A DNA stretch of 64,000 bases from Novosphingobium indicum (GCF_014645195.1 NZ_BMLK01000019.1:1-64000), one strand, 5' to 3'; numbered from the stretch's first letter, positions 44,908 through 53,316 are shown. Notes: a model not told the origin generated them from the sequence alone. Numbers and translations: made by a program.

Positions 44908-46107
44908 ATGGAAGACGAGTTCTACCGCATCAAGCGCCTGCCGCCCTATGTCATCGCCGAAGTCAACGCGATGCGTCACGCGGCACGCCAGGCGGGCAGG
45001 GACATCATCGACCTCGGCATGGGCAATCCCGACCTGCCGCCGCCCGATCACGTGATCGACAAGCTTTGCGAAGTCGCGCGCAAGCCCGACGCCCATGGCT
45101 ATTCGCAGTCCAAGGGCATCCCCGGCCTGCGCCGCGCCCAGGCGAACTATTACGCCAACAGGTTCGGCGTCGAACTCGACCCCGAAAGCGAAGTGGTCGT
45201 CACGATGGGCTCGAAGGAAGGGCTCGCCAGCCTCGCAACCGCAATCACAGCGCCGGGCGACGTGGTGCTGGCCCCCAACCCCAGCTACCCGATCCACACG
45301 TTCGGCTTCATCATCGCCGGCGCGACGATCCGCTCGGTCCCGACCACGCCGGACGAACGCTACTGGCACTCTCTCGACCGGGCGATGGCGTTCACTGTGC
45401 CGCGTCCCTCGATCCTCGTGGTCAACTATCCGTCGAACCCGACGGCCGAGACCGTGGATCTCGCCTTCTACGAGCGTCTCGTCGCATGGGCGAAAGAGAA
45501 CAAGGTCTGGATCCTGTCCGACCTCGCCTATTCCGAACTCTACTACGACGGCAATCCGACCCGCTCGATCCTCGAGGTGCCGGGCGCGAAGGACGTTGCG
45601 GTCGAGTTCACCTCGATGAGCAAGACCTATTCGATGGCCGGCTGGCGCATGGGCTTTGCGGTGGGTAACCAGCGCCTGATCGCGGCGATGACCCGCGTGA
45701 AGTCCTACCTCGACTATGGCGCTTTCACCCCGATCCAGGCGGCAGCCTGTGCCGCGCTCAACGGACCGCAGGACATCGTCGAGCGCAACCGCCAGCTCTA
45801 CCAGAAGCGGCGCGACGTGATGGTGGAAGCCTTCGGCCGAGCCGGGTGGGAAATCCCCAGCCCCAAGGCCTCGATGTTCGCATGGGCTCCGCTGCCCCCG
45901 GCGCTGAAGGAAATGGGCAGCCTGGAATTTTCCAAGCAGCTTCTGACCCATGCCGAAGTCGCTGTCGCACCCGGAGTCGGATACGGCGAGGACGGAGAAG
46001 GCTATGTCCGCATCGCCATGGTCGAGAACGAACAGCGCCTGCGACAAGCCGCCCGCAACGTGAAGCGGTATTTGACCTCCATGGGCGTAAATGCCCCGGT
46101 TTCCTGA
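44908..46107 (+). CDS. PLP-dependent aminotransferase, class I/II (AlaC-like)
   Basis: The 399-residue enzyme has the aminotransferase fold with IIDLGMGNPDLPPPDHV, the tyrosine/aspartate site LSDLAYSELYYDG, and the PLP lysine in FTSMSKTYSMAGWRMGF. The C-terminal Arg for substrate carboxylate lies in GYVRIAMVENEQRL. The sequence is closest to the AlaC/LL-diaminopimelate-aminotransferase-like group that makes alanine from pyruvate; the precise substrate is inferred. Confidence 0.9.
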   Translation: MEDEFYRIKRLPPYVIAEVNAMRHAARQAGRDIIDLGMGNPDLPPPDHVIDKLCEVARKPDAHGYSQSKGIPGLRRAQANYYANRFGVELDPESEVVVTMGSKEGLASLATAITAPGDVVLAPNPSYPIHTFGFIIAGATIRSVPTTPDERYWHSLDRAMAFTVPRPSILVVNYPSNPTAETVDLAFYERLVAWAKENKVWILSDLAYSELYYDGNPTRSILEVPGAKDVAVEFTSMSKTYSMAGWRMGFAVGNQRLIAAMTRVKSYLDYGAFTPIQAAACAALNGPQDIVERNRQLYQKRRDVMVEAFGRAGWEIPSPKASMFAWAPLPPALKEMGSLEFSKQLLTHAEVAVAPGVGYGEDGEGYVRIAMVENEQRLRQAARNVKRYLTSMGVNAPVS

Positions 46108-46123
46108 GGTAAACTACCATATA

Positions 46124-46140
46124 ATGTGGAAAAACCACAT
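46124..46140. terminator. Short stem-loop after the aminotransferase gene
   Basis: ATGTGG and CCACAT form a 6-bp stem around a five-A loop, 17 bp past the stop. It may be a weak terminator or part of the next gene's control region. Confidence 0.3.
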
Positions 46141-46227
46141 GCACGACCTGTAAGACAATAGGAGTTGTCCAAAGCGCCTGCGCGCCCGATCCTTTTTCCC
46201 ACACCGTGATTGAAAAGTGGGGGATTA

Positions 46228-46968
46228 ATGGGCTCGACGGAACCTTTTGGAAGGACGCCCTTTCAATTTTGCTGGCTGGGGGAAGGCCCTCTTCCCTCAG
46301 CCCTCGACCTGCGACGCCGCGGGTGGACACAGGATCTGGACCGCACCGCAAGGTGCGGATGCCTCGGCCTGATAAACGCCGGGGATCTCGACAGCATTTC
46401 ATGGATGGGCGTGCTTTCGTCCTACTCGGCGCGTGACCGGCGGTTCATCGTTGTGACCGGGGTCAAGCGGGCACACGAGCGTGCCACGCTGTTGCAGCTC
46501 GGCTTCGGCGACGCCCTGCCCGAGGTTCTCGCTATCGAGGAACTCGACGCGCGGGCCGGACGGGTTGCCGATGCGATGAACTGGTTGCCGCGCATGCGCC
46601 GGATCGGGACGCTCCAGCTCGACCTGCTGGCGCGCGAGGGATACGGCAATGGCCGCCCGCTCAACCTAAACCCTCGCGAATTCGCGCTGCTCTGGCGTCT
46701 GACCGACAGTCCGAACCGAACCGTCAGCAAGCAGGCGCTGATCCAGGACGTGTGGCGCATGGGTTTCGTTCCGGAAACGAACAGCATCGCGGTGCACATG
46801 TCTCGCCTTCGCCGCAAGCTGGGCTTTGCCGGGCTTACCGGCGTGATCGAGACTGCCTCGGAAGGCGGCTACAGCCTGCGCATCGCAGATGAATTCGGTC
46901 TGCCGAACAATTTCCGATCGGACGACATTGCGGATGCCGACGAAGAGCGGATGTCAGCCCGGCTTTGA
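46228..46968 (+). CDS. OmpR-type winged-helix regulator with degenerate receiver-like N-terminus
   Basis: The 246-residue protein ends in a winged-helix Trans_reg_C domain: PLNLNPREFALLWRLTDSPNRTVSKQALIQDVW, NSIAVHMSRLRRKLGFAGL, and IETASEGGYSLRI. The N-terminal 130 residues are the size of a receiver domain, but the phosphoacceptor pattern (DD...D...K) is not visible, so phosphorylation control is doubtful. GGGG lies just ahead of the ATG at 46228. No histidine kinase is nearby. It overlaps the 3' end of convergent mobA by 15 bp. Confidence 0.78.
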   Translation: MGSTEPFGRTPFQFCWLGEGPLPSALDLRRRGWTQDLDRTARCGCLGLINAGDLDSISWMGVLSSYSARDRRFIVVTGVKRAHERATLLQLGFGDALPEVLAIEELDARAGRVADAMNWLPRMRRIGTLQLDLLAREGYGNGRPLNLNPREFALLWRLTDSPNRTVSKQALIQDVWRMGFVPETNSIAVHMSRLRRKLGFAGLTGVIETASEGGYSLRIADEFGLPNNFRSDDIADADEERMSARL

Positions 46969-47478
46969 AAGCGCTGCGAGATCGGCGGGCGTGTTGATGT
47001 TGGGAATGTCCATCGGAATCTCGACCCTGCGCGCGCCGATCTTGCCCGCAAAGTTCAGCATCGAATGCCGCTCTGCGCTGTGGAGCAGGTCTTCCAGAAC
47101 GGAAGCGGCAGACGCCAGCCAGTGGCCGATCACCGGCTGCGCCGCAAGACAGGCCGGCGCCGGGGACAGTCGCTGCAGCAGGTCATCCGGCAAGGTTCCT
47201 GCGTCCACGCCGCAGGTCAGCACCGTCTCGTAGCCTTCATCGACAGCATGGCGCAGCGCCGCCGCCAGCCCGCCGAGCGGCCCCATGCCCGGACCAGGCC
47301 AGTCGGGGTGGGTCGGTGCCGGCGCCAGTTCGCGACCGACCACGATCACATGCTCGCACCAGCCGGACAGGGAATCGACGGCAAGCGCCAGCAGCGTATG
47401 CCCCCCCAGTTCGGCAAGCGCCTTGTCGCTGCCGAAACGGCTGGACATTCCCCCGGCGAGAACGGCTCCTAGGATCAT
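46954..47478 (-). CDS. mobA: Molybdenum cofactor guanylyltransferase
   Basis: MobA adds GMP to molybdopterin to make the bis-MGD cofactor of DMSO-reductase-type enzymes. The 174-residue protein has LAGGMSSRFGSDKAL at residues 7-21, GPLGGLAAAL and the metal-binding CGVDAGTLP (a variant of the usual D-x-P). The C-terminus has INTPADL. The ATG at 47478 sits at the normal distance from the nucleotide loop. Last chromosomal gene before tRNA-Cys. Confidence 0.9.
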   Translation of the reverse strand: MILGAVLAGGMSSRFGSDKALAELGGHTLLALAVDSLSGWCEHVIVVGRELAPAPTHPDWPGPGMGPLGGLAAALRHAVDEGYETVLTCGVDAGTLPDDLLQRLSPAPACLAAQPVIGHWLASAASVLEDLLHSAERHSMLNFAGKIGARRVEIPMDIPNINTPADLAALSKPG

Positions 47479-47687
47479 GGAAATTGCTCCGCAGTCTGAG
47501 GGAAAGATGCCCGGCATCATACGCACGGGAGGGCCCCGGAAGAAAGGCCCGAGCCATCAGCCGGTTGCATCATTGGGGCAGCACACCCGCAATCCGCGAA
47601 CGCCCCCGCGCGATTTCCGGCAGAACGCGCGAATCTGAGTTGCACCCCGCCCGATCCGTTGCTAGGCGCGCATTCCTCCACACGGAT

Positions 47688-47761
47688 GGCCCGATGGCGG
47701 AGTGGTGACGCAGCGGACTGCAAATCCGTATACGCCGGTTCGATTCCGGCTCGGGCCTCCA
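47688..47761 (+). tRNA. tRNA-Cys (GCA)
   Basis: The acceptor stem GGCCCGA pairs with TCGGGCC, followed by T and an encoded CCA. The anticodon arm GCGGA-CTGCAAA-TCCGT carries anticodon GCA, and the T-arm is CCGG-TTCGATT-CCGG. All arms fold without mismatches apart from one G-T pair. Its 3' end is the likely attachment site for the adjacent integrase-encoding island. Confidence 0.97.
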
Positions 47762-47805
47762 TCCCTTTCATTTTTCTTTTTAATTTGAATTAGTTACGAG
47801 GAAAA

Positions 47806-47845
47806 ATGTCTAACCCGATGTCTAACTTTTTCCAAGGTTAGACAT
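47806..47845. repeat. ATGTCTAAC repeats at the island's left end
   Basis: ATGTCTAAC occurs as a direct repeat at 47806-47814 and 47818-47826 and inverted at 47837-47845. The set overlaps the 3' end of the integrase gene. On the minus strand the inverted pair makes a stem whose outer copy is followed by TTTTTCC, so it may terminate integrase transcription, be an arm-type integrase binding site, or both. Confidence 0.5.
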
Positions 47846-48994
47846 TTGCCACGCCGACAGAGCCGATTTTGCGGCCTCCGCCAGTGCATCTTCCTTTTTG
47901 GTTTCAGGCAGTTTCTCCCAATCCGAGACTCGGGCGATAGCGGCCGCTGCAAGACGTCTTTGCTCAGCGCCACGGACATAGATTGCCACCTCTTCATCGC
48001 GGCTGTGGCCAGATACGGACTTAAGGCCTTGCTGGCTCGTCTCAACGTCAGCCAGACGCCGCATCATCGCCTTTCGCAGGCCGTGCGCCGTGCACTGATG
48101 CAATCCGGCCTCGTCACATCGATCTCGAAACCAGTTTCCAAATCCTGCATTGGTGAAAGGACGCCCGAGTTCATTCAGAAGGAAGCAGTCTGCTCCTTCG
48201 GGCAATGGGGGCATGGCGACGATTGCTTCGAGTAGCTGAGGTGCGACGGGTAATCCCAGGACCTTCCCGCCCTTGGATTGGCTGAGTTCAATTCGCCCGG
48301 TCGCCACATGCCTGGGGCCAAGATGAATAGCATCGATCCGGCGCTGCCCAGTCCACAACATCAATTCCATCGCAAGCCGAGCGCGAGATCCTAGAGGATG
48401 GCATTCGCGATACTGTTCAATGTCGCCCTCGGTCCAACTGTAAAAGCCTTTGGAACGTTCGCCGGGAGCGATCTTGATGCGATCGGCCAGAGTTGCAGGG
48501 TTGCGATCTATCATCCGGGATTTGACGGCGAAATCGAAAAGGCGGACCAATTCCTTGCGGAGCTTGCGGGCGGCCTCAACGCCGCCTTCCATTCGCGAGC
48601 CGACCTTCCGCCGTTCCATTTTTCGCTGCAAGATGGCCTCAACATGCTCGAATTCCAGATCAGCAACTGTGCGATGGCCATGCTCCTTCCTGAATTTCTC
48701 CAGGATGCCGCGAATTTTTCGCTGTGTCGTTTCAGTCGGACCTAGCCGTGTCGGCAAAGAACAATAGCGTGCCACGAGGTCATCAATAGTCCCCGGAGCA
48801 CTGCGCTTAACTTTGACTGGTGCGGCGACTTCCCGACCATCGAGGCATGCCCGATATTCTTGTCGAAACTCCTCGGTTCCCAACTTGGATTTGAAATAGT
48901 GGCTTTCGAATCCGGTGCGCCGAAAACGCAAGCGCTCCTTGCCGTGGCGGTCGATAAACGCCGTCACGTATTTGGGCAGAAATCGGCGTCTCAT
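47822..48994 (-). CDS. Tyrosine-type site-specific recombinase/integrase
   Basis: The 390-residue protein has an N-terminal arm and core-binding region and a C-terminal catalytic domain. The catalytic residues are Arg in WTGQRRIDAIHL, His-Leu-Arg in AHGLRKAMMRR, His in SGHSRDEEVAIY, and nucleophile Tyr in the same segment. It should recombine island and tRNA-Cys sites. Its stop lies 61 bp from the tRNA, as in many tRNA-targeted islands. A small gene overlaps its start by four bases. Confidence 0.93.
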   Translation of the reverse strand: MRRRFLPKYVTAFIDRHGKERLRFRRTGFESHYFKSKLGTEEFRQEYRACLDGREVAAPVKVKRSAPGTIDDLVARYCSLPTRLGPTETTQRKIRGILEKFRKEHGHRTVADLEFEHVEAILQRKMERRKVGSRMEGGVEAARKLRKELVRLFDFAVKSRMIDRNPATLADRIKIAPGERSKGFYSWTEGDIEQYRECHPLGSRARLAMELMLWTGQRRIDAIHLGPRHVATGRIELSQSKGGKVLGLPVAPQLLEAIVAMPPLPEGADCFLLNELGRPFTNAGFGNWFRDRCDEAGLHQCTAHGLRKAMMRRLADVETSQQGLKSVSGHSRDEEVAIYVRGAEQRRLAAAAIARVSDWEKLPETKKEDALAEAAKSALSAWQMSNLGKS

Positions 48995-49176
48995 CGCAAA
49001 AGATCGTCCCAGCTGTTCTCACGCTGAGGCATCGCCGCGCCGGGGGCAGAAACTGCATGAAGGATGATTCGCCCGTTGGGATCAATTTCGATCCGGCCGA
49101 CATGCATGCCGGCGGCCTCGGCTGCCTTGATGGCGCGAGTAAGGTCTGACTGTTTGAAACGGGATGGTTGCGTCAT
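48991..49176 (-). CDS. Small conserved-looking protein coupled to the integrase
   Basis: The 61-residue product reads SRFKQSDLTRAIKAAEAAG followed by MHVGRIEIDPNGRIIL. This helix-plus-strand pattern occurs, to my recollection, just upstream of integrases in alphaproteobacterial islands. It overlaps the integrase start by four bases (ATGA), so translation is coupled. It could be a recombination directionality factor, but no excisionase motif is certain. Start at 49176 lacks a clear ribosome binding site. Confidence 0.55.
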   Translation of the reverse strand: MTQPSRFKQSDLTRAIKAAEAAGMHVGRIEIDPNGRIILHAVSAPGAAMPQRENSWDDLLR

Positions 49177-49912
49177 TGCCGAACCGGTCTCAGTTCGAAT
49201 GGCACGTTCCATCCGCTCAGACCTCTGCCACTCCCTCCCCTTCCAACTTCGCTCTTATGGCCGACATCGAACCAAGTGCTTCGCGTGGGCTTGATGCGCG
49301 ACAAGCGTAAGCGTTTGGCAAAGCGCGCCTGGCATTTCGCGAACGCCGCGCCTGCCAACCGGACCGTTTCTGATGAACTGGTTGCGACGAGCGTATCTCT
49401 AAAAGGAAATGGTCCCGCTGGTGCGGCAGTGCCCCCTACACACCGCAGCGCATGACCGTTGCGCCAACGATGACGTCGACGGCTGCAAGGGCCAGCAGTG
49501 TCTTGGAAGTGGATGACATCCAAGTCGCGGGTTCCTCACGGATTGCCCGGCGCGGTGTCATGAAGCATCTAAAATGTTATACGAATTTCGATGCCAATGG
49601 AATGAGCAAATCGAGCCCGCTGATCGTCACCGCTATAAGCACATGAGCCGTTGAAATAGACCGCCTCGATTGCGTAACAAAAATGTCATGATCCAATTTG
49701 CGGCCAGTAGTATATTCATGCCGTTGATCGCGAGTCCGAAATCGGGACTGGTTGCGGTCATATTGGTCAGGGCGCGCGCACGTTGGTTGTCCATGGCCAC
49801 ATCTACAACCTGCAGGCGATCAGCCTGGCTGAATGGAAACGCTTCGAAGTAGCGAGAATAGACTGGTCGCCAGCCAAACCGAATGCCTGCGCTTCAACAG
49901 GGGAAGTGCTGC
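49177..49912. other. Gene-free, partly AT-rich interval ahead of luxR
   Basis: About 735 bp without a supportable gene. The stretch 49560-49760 is clearly more AT-rich than its surroundings and could hold decayed mobile DNA. CCTGCAGG, a perfect 8-bp palindrome, lies at 49809-49816. The luxR promoter should lie in this interval. Confidence 0.5.
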
Positions 49913-50680
49913 ATGTTTATCGGTTCAGAGCTTATCGAGTTTTTTCTCTGCCTCGGCCAGGTGCGCTCGGATGCGGACTTCTTTGACCTCATGCTGGAAA
50001 CGACCCGCAGGCTGGGCTTCGAGCAATTTGCTTTCGTCAGCCATGTCGATCTTGTTGCTGCGGCCCACGAGGCGGTCGCAATATCAAACTACCCTGACGG
50101 CTGGGTCGAGCGGATCCTGACCGAGCGCTATTATCTCGACGATCCGGTACATGCCGCCAGCATCGGTCGCAACACGCCCTACGCCTGGCATGCCATCGGC
50201 GCGGAGATGATTCAGAGCAGACGTCAACGAACCATCCTCAAGGAAGGTGCCAGTTTCGGGCTCCAGGACGGCGTCACCGTGCCGGTCCATTCGCCGGGGG
50301 AATACCGTGGGACCTGCTCCTTCGCGACCTCGCAGCCTGTTTCCATGACCCCGCATATTCAGGGGGCTACGCATATCGTCGCAGGCTTTGGTTTCGAGAC
50401 TGCGCGCAAACTGGTTCGCATGCGGCTAGGCCTTGAGCGGACGATGCCTACCCTGCCCCGGCTCAGCCCGCGCGAGGTAGACTGCGTGGGCCTTGTCGCA
50501 TCCGGCATGGGAGATACCCAGATCGCGCACGCCCTTGGGCTCTCCGAAGCCACAGTCCATCAGCACATCACCGGCGCCATGCGCAAATGCGGCGTTTTCA
50601 AGCGGACTGCGCTGGTATTCCGGTCCTTGTTCGATGGACACATCTGCTTTCACAGTCTGCGCCGGACATCCTCTAAATAG
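49913..50680 (+). CDS. LuxR family AHL-responsive regulator
   Basis: The 255-residue protein has an N-terminal autoinducer-binding domain with the conserved pocket residues Trp64, Tyr73/74, Asp77, Pro78 and Trp92 (YPDGWVERILTERYYLDDPV...YAWH) and Gly116. The C-terminal LuxR helix-turn-helix runs LSPREVDCVGLVASGMGDTQ, then IAHALGLSEATVHQHI. These support true acyl-homoserine-lactone sensing. I start at 49913 with GGGGAAG ahead; the ten codons upstream are unconserved. It lies directly upstream of luxI. Confidence 0.93.
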   Translation: MFIGSELIEFFLCLGQVRSDADFFDLMLETTRRLGFEQFAFVSHVDLVAAAHEAVAISNYPDGWVERILTERYYLDDPVHAASIGRNTPYAWHAIGAEMIQSRRQRTILKEGASFGLQDGVTVPVHSPGEYRGTCSFATSQPVSMTPHIQGATHIVAGFGFETARKLVRMRLGLERTMPTLPRLSPREVDCVGLVASGMGDTQIAHALGLSEATVHQHITGAMRKCGVFKRTALVFRSLFDGHICFHSLRRTSSK

Positions 50681-50710
50681 AGGAATTTTCGCGAAGGTCC
50701 GTTTCACTGA

Positions 50711-50732
50711 TCCTGTCGTCATCACAACAGGA
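50711..50732. promoter_or_regulatory. Inverted repeat ahead of luxI, lux-box-like
   Basis: TCCTGT (50711-50716) and ACAGGA (50727-50732) are exact inverted hexamers spaced by 10 bp. A classical lux box has ACCTGT-N8-ACAGGT, so the half-sites match at five of six bases but the spacing is two bases too wide. Its right arm overlaps the luxI ribosome binding site, which would suit repression better than activation. A further palindrome, TCCTCTAAATAGAGGA, spans the luxR stop (50669-50684). Confidence 0.4.
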
Positions 50733-50742
50733 GATGGCGAAC

Positions 50743-51357
50743 ATGGCCCACATCATTCAAGGCGGATGGGCGGCAGCGCAAGGCGCGCTGCTTGCCCAGA
50801 TGTACCAGGAACGCAAACACGTATTCATCGACCTCCTGCGCTGGGACCTGCCCGCGCTCGATGGGCGCTATGAAATCGACCAGTTCGACACGCCCTCGAC
50901 GATCTATCTCATCATCGCGGGCACCGACGGCAAGCATCTGGGCTCGCTGCGGCTCTTGCCGACCACCCAGCCCCATGTACTGGGAGATATCTTCCCGGGC
51001 CTGTGCGATCGGGGGGCTCCGAGCGCACCGGACGTGTGGGAGATTTCGCGGCTATGCCTGTCCCGCAGCATCCGGGCGGCCGAGCGGCTGTATGTTCGCA
51101 ATCAACTCGCGACCGCCCTGACCCGCTTTGCTCAGGACAATGGCATTCGCGCTTACTGCTGCGTGGCCGACATGCCCTGGTACAACCAGATCCTCTCGTT
51201 CGGATGGCGCTGCGAGCCTCTTGGCCTGCCGCAGGATCTTTCCTGCGGCATGATCGCCGCCCTGATGATCCACATCGACGACGAAACGCCCGGGCGACTG
51301 GAAGCGGCCGGGATCTGGTCTGAAAAACTCGCACCCCTTGTGGCGCTGAGCCAGTGA
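50743..51357 (+). CDS. Acyl-homoserine-lactone synthase (LuxI family)
   Basis: The 204-residue enzyme makes an AHL signal from S-adenosylmethionine and acyl-ACP. Starting at 50743, the invariant residues fall at Arg24, Phe28, Trp34, Asp46, Asp49, Arg70, Glu100 and Arg103, almost exactly the standard LuxI numbering. AGGAG lies nine bases ahead, whereas the in-frame ATG at 50734 abuts it; this decides the start. It follows luxR by about 60 bp and overlaps or touches the dioxygenase gene. Acyl chain length cannot be predicted. Confidence 0.93.
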   Translation: MAHIIQGGWAAAQGALLAQMYQERKHVFIDLLRWDLPALDGRYEIDQFDTPSTIYLIIAGTDGKHLGSLRLLPTTQPHVLGDIFPGLCDRGAPSAPDVWEISRLCLSRSIRAAERLYVRNQLATALTRFAQDNGIRAYCCVADMPWYNQILSFGWRCEPLGLPQDLSCGMIAALMIHIDDETPGRLEAAGIWSEKLAPLVALSQ

Positions 51358-51371
51358 TGATGGGCGAAACC

Positions 51372-52325
51372 ATGACCGCTATCTCACCGCACGCCCGGTG
51401 CATGGCCGATCTACATGAACAGGGTTACGCCATCATCACGGACCTGGTCTCGGCCGATCTGATCACGGCACTGGGCGCCGATCTCGCCCCGCAATTTGCT
51501 AACACCGGATTTTCCGAAGGCAGCTTTTCCGGTGCCGAGACGCGGCGCTTTGCCGGCCTGCTCAAGCGATCTTCGCATGCGGCGAGCCTGGTCGAGCACG
51601 AGTTAATCCTCAAGATTGGCGAAGACATGCTGGGACCATGGTGCGATCATATCTCGCTCAATCTCACCCAGGCGATCGAACTCGCGCCGGGCGCAGCCTC
51701 ACAGGTGCCCCATCGCGATCAGGACATGTGGCCCTGCAGCGGCCTGGTTGCGCAGGAGCGCGGTGTCGAGTTCCTGATTAATGTGATGTGGCCGCTGTCG
51801 GACTTTACGCAGGACAACGGTGCCACGCTCGTCTGGCCCGGGAGCCACCGGCAGCAGGATGAATTGCTCATCGCCCCCGAGGAAGCGGTCATTGCAGAAA
51901 TGGCGCAGGGCTCGGCACTCGTATTCCTGGGCTCGACCCTGCACGCAGCCGGCGCGAACCATACCGCCCTTCCCCGGCGCGGCATTATCATCAGCTACTG
52001 CCTTGGTTGGCTAAAACCCTACGAGCTTCCCTGGCTTGCCTACCCGCCAGAAGTCGCGCGGCAATTTCCGAAAAGCCTTGCCCGCCTTGCCGGATACCAG
52101 GTGCATCGTCCGAACCTGGGTACTTACGAGGGGCGCTGCCCGTCCCTCCTGCTCGACGGCACGCTCGACACGCCCGGCGCAGTGGACGCGCTGCTGCCCG
52201 AACAGGAAGAGCTTATCAGGGCATGGCGAAGTGGTATGATTGATCCCAAGCGCACCGTTGCCAGGTCCGGCCAGTCCACGCTTGCCGCAACCGTGTCCCC
52301 AGGTGGGCAGGCATCCCATGGATAG
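51372..52325 (+). CDS. Phytanoyl-CoA dioxygenase-like Fe(II)/2-oxoglutarate enzyme coupled to luxI
   Basis: The 317-residue PhyH-family protein has iron ligands in VPHRDQDMWP (His-x-Asp) and a distal His in GSTLHAAGANHTA, with Arg in RRGIIISY for 2-oxoglutarate. A GTG/ATG cluster overlaps the luxI stop (51354-51360), and an ATG at 51372 begins the conserved part, so luxI and this gene are translationally coupled. The linked luxR-luxI-phyH order is, as I recall, recurrent in Sphingomonadaceae. Whether it modifies the AHL or another substrate is unknown. Confidence 0.85.
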   Translation: MTAISPHARCMADLHEQGYAIITDLVSADLITALGADLAPQFANTGFSEGSFSGAETRRFAGLLKRSSHAASLVEHELILKIGEDMLGPWCDHISLNLTQAIELAPGAASQVPHRDQDMWPCSGLVAQERGVEFLINVMWPLSDFTQDNGATLVWPGSHRQQDELLIAPEEAVIAEMAQGSALVFLGSTLHAAGANHTALPRRGIIISYCLGWLKPYELPWLAYPPEVARQFPKSLARLAGYQVHRPNLGTYEGRCPSLLLDGTLDTPGAVDALLPEQEELIRAWRSGMIDPKRTVARSGQSTLAATVSPGGQASHG

Positions 52326-52728
52326 CGGCCCCGCTGGCGGAAAGCGCCTCGCGCTGTGCCGGACGTTGATCCTTGAGCGCAAGCTCGCAAAGGAGCTGCT
52401 CGGGGCCGGCCTGTGCGCCAATCCGATCTGGGACATGTTGCTCGAACTTTATGTCGCCGACCGGGAAGGCGTACTGCTCTGCATCTGGCAGCTCAGCGTT
52501 TCGGCCAACATTCCCATTTCCAGCGCGCACCGCAAGATCGACATCATGGTGCACAAGGGCTTCGTGGAGCGCACCATCGATGAAAGTGACCTGCGGCGCG
52601 TCGGCATCCAGTTGGCATCGCCGTTTCGCGAAATGATGGATCAATTATTCGATACGCTGACGCGCATACTCATGACATCGTGCTGCCAGTGCGGTTCGGG
52701 CGGCAGAGCGCATTCCAGCAGCGATTAA
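52318..52728 (+). CDS. MarR-like winged-helix regulator
   Basis: The 136-residue protein contains a winged-helix pattern: NPIWDMLLELYVADREGVLLCIW, then LSVSANIPISSAHRKIDIMVHKGFVERTIDESDLRRVGIQL. The recognition helix and the D-x-R-R wing motif are MarR-like. The start at 52318 overlaps the end of the dioxygenase gene by eight bases, so the quorum-sensing block is probably one transcript of four genes. The C-terminus has an odd Cys-rich segment (TSCCQCGSGG). Targets unknown. Confidence 0.7.
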   Translation: MDSGPAGGKRLALCRTLILERKLAKELLGAGLCANPIWDMLLELYVADREGVLLCIWQLSVSANIPISSAHRKIDIMVHKGFVERTIDESDLRRVGIQLASPFREMMDQLFDTLTRILMTSCCQCGSGGRAHSSSD

Positions 52729-52749
52729 GCGCCGCCTGATCGAGGATAC

Positions 52750-53043
52750 TCAGTTATCGGGACCAGCGCCCCGATTTTCCCGGCAATGCCAGAGACGCAG
52801 AATGAAAATCGTAGCCTGCGAAATTTCGTAGCGTATTTCGTAATTGCCAACGATGATTCGCCGTACCTCGCGAGGATCGAAGGCATCCAGCCTCTCGCCG
52901 AGGCGAGGGTAGTCCAGCAACCTACCCGGCGCACGGGCCAATTCCTGGACAACGCGCGCCGCGGCATCGGGCGCGAATGGTTTCAGATGTTCATGAAGGC
53001 GAACAAGGTCCGAAGAAGCCTTGCTGGTCCACTGGATTTTCAT
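52750..53043 (-). CDS. ParE/RelE-type toxin
   Basis: The 97-residue protein has the ParE/RelE toxin pattern: KIQWTSKASSDLVRLHEHL, then EVRRIIVGNYEIRYEISQATIFILRLWHCRENR. It would be a gyrase or ribosome-dependent poison held inactive by the antitoxin. Its start overlaps the antitoxin stop by four bases. ParE versus RelE cannot be told by eye; the sequence is closer to ParE. Confidence 0.88.
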   Translation of the reverse strand: MKIQWTSKASSDLVRLHEHLKPFAPDAAARVVQELARAPGRLLDYPRLGERLDAFDPREVRRIIVGNYEIRYEISQATIFILRLWHCRENRGAGPDN

Positions 53044-53309
53044 GCCAAGGGCGGTGCCAGCGGATCTTTCGTGGAAAGGCTCTCGGCCCAGGCGACGATG
53101 CTCTGATGGTCGATCACATTGCCGGCATCGACATCATGCAGCGCTTCAAGCGTAAGCCGGTGCCGCTCCTCTTCCTGGTCGATCCATGCGGTCAAGGCCT
53201 GCTTCATGATCCAGCCACGCGACCGGTCCATCCGTTCCGCCAGGACATCGACCTTGTCCGCCAGGTCGGCGGACACATGGGCGGTGATAACGCGGGTAAC
53301 AGCCACCAT
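53040..53309 (-). CDS. Ribbon-helix-helix antitoxin
   Basis: The 89-residue protein has an N-terminal ribbon-helix-helix (ITAHVSADLADKVDVLAERM and DRSRGWIMKQALTAWI), a C-terminal toxin-neutralising helix (IDQEEERHRLTLEAL), and an acidic tail. It precedes the toxin gene as usual in type II systems and should autorepress the pair. The start is an ATG at 53309 or a TTG at 53324, neither with a clear ribosome binding site. Confidence 0.88.
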   Translation of the reverse strand: MVAVTRVITAHVSADLADKVDVLAERMDRSRGWIMKQALTAWIDQEEERHRLTLEALHDVDAGNVIDHQSIVAWAESLSTKDPLAPPLA

Positions 53310-53316
53310 ACGATTT

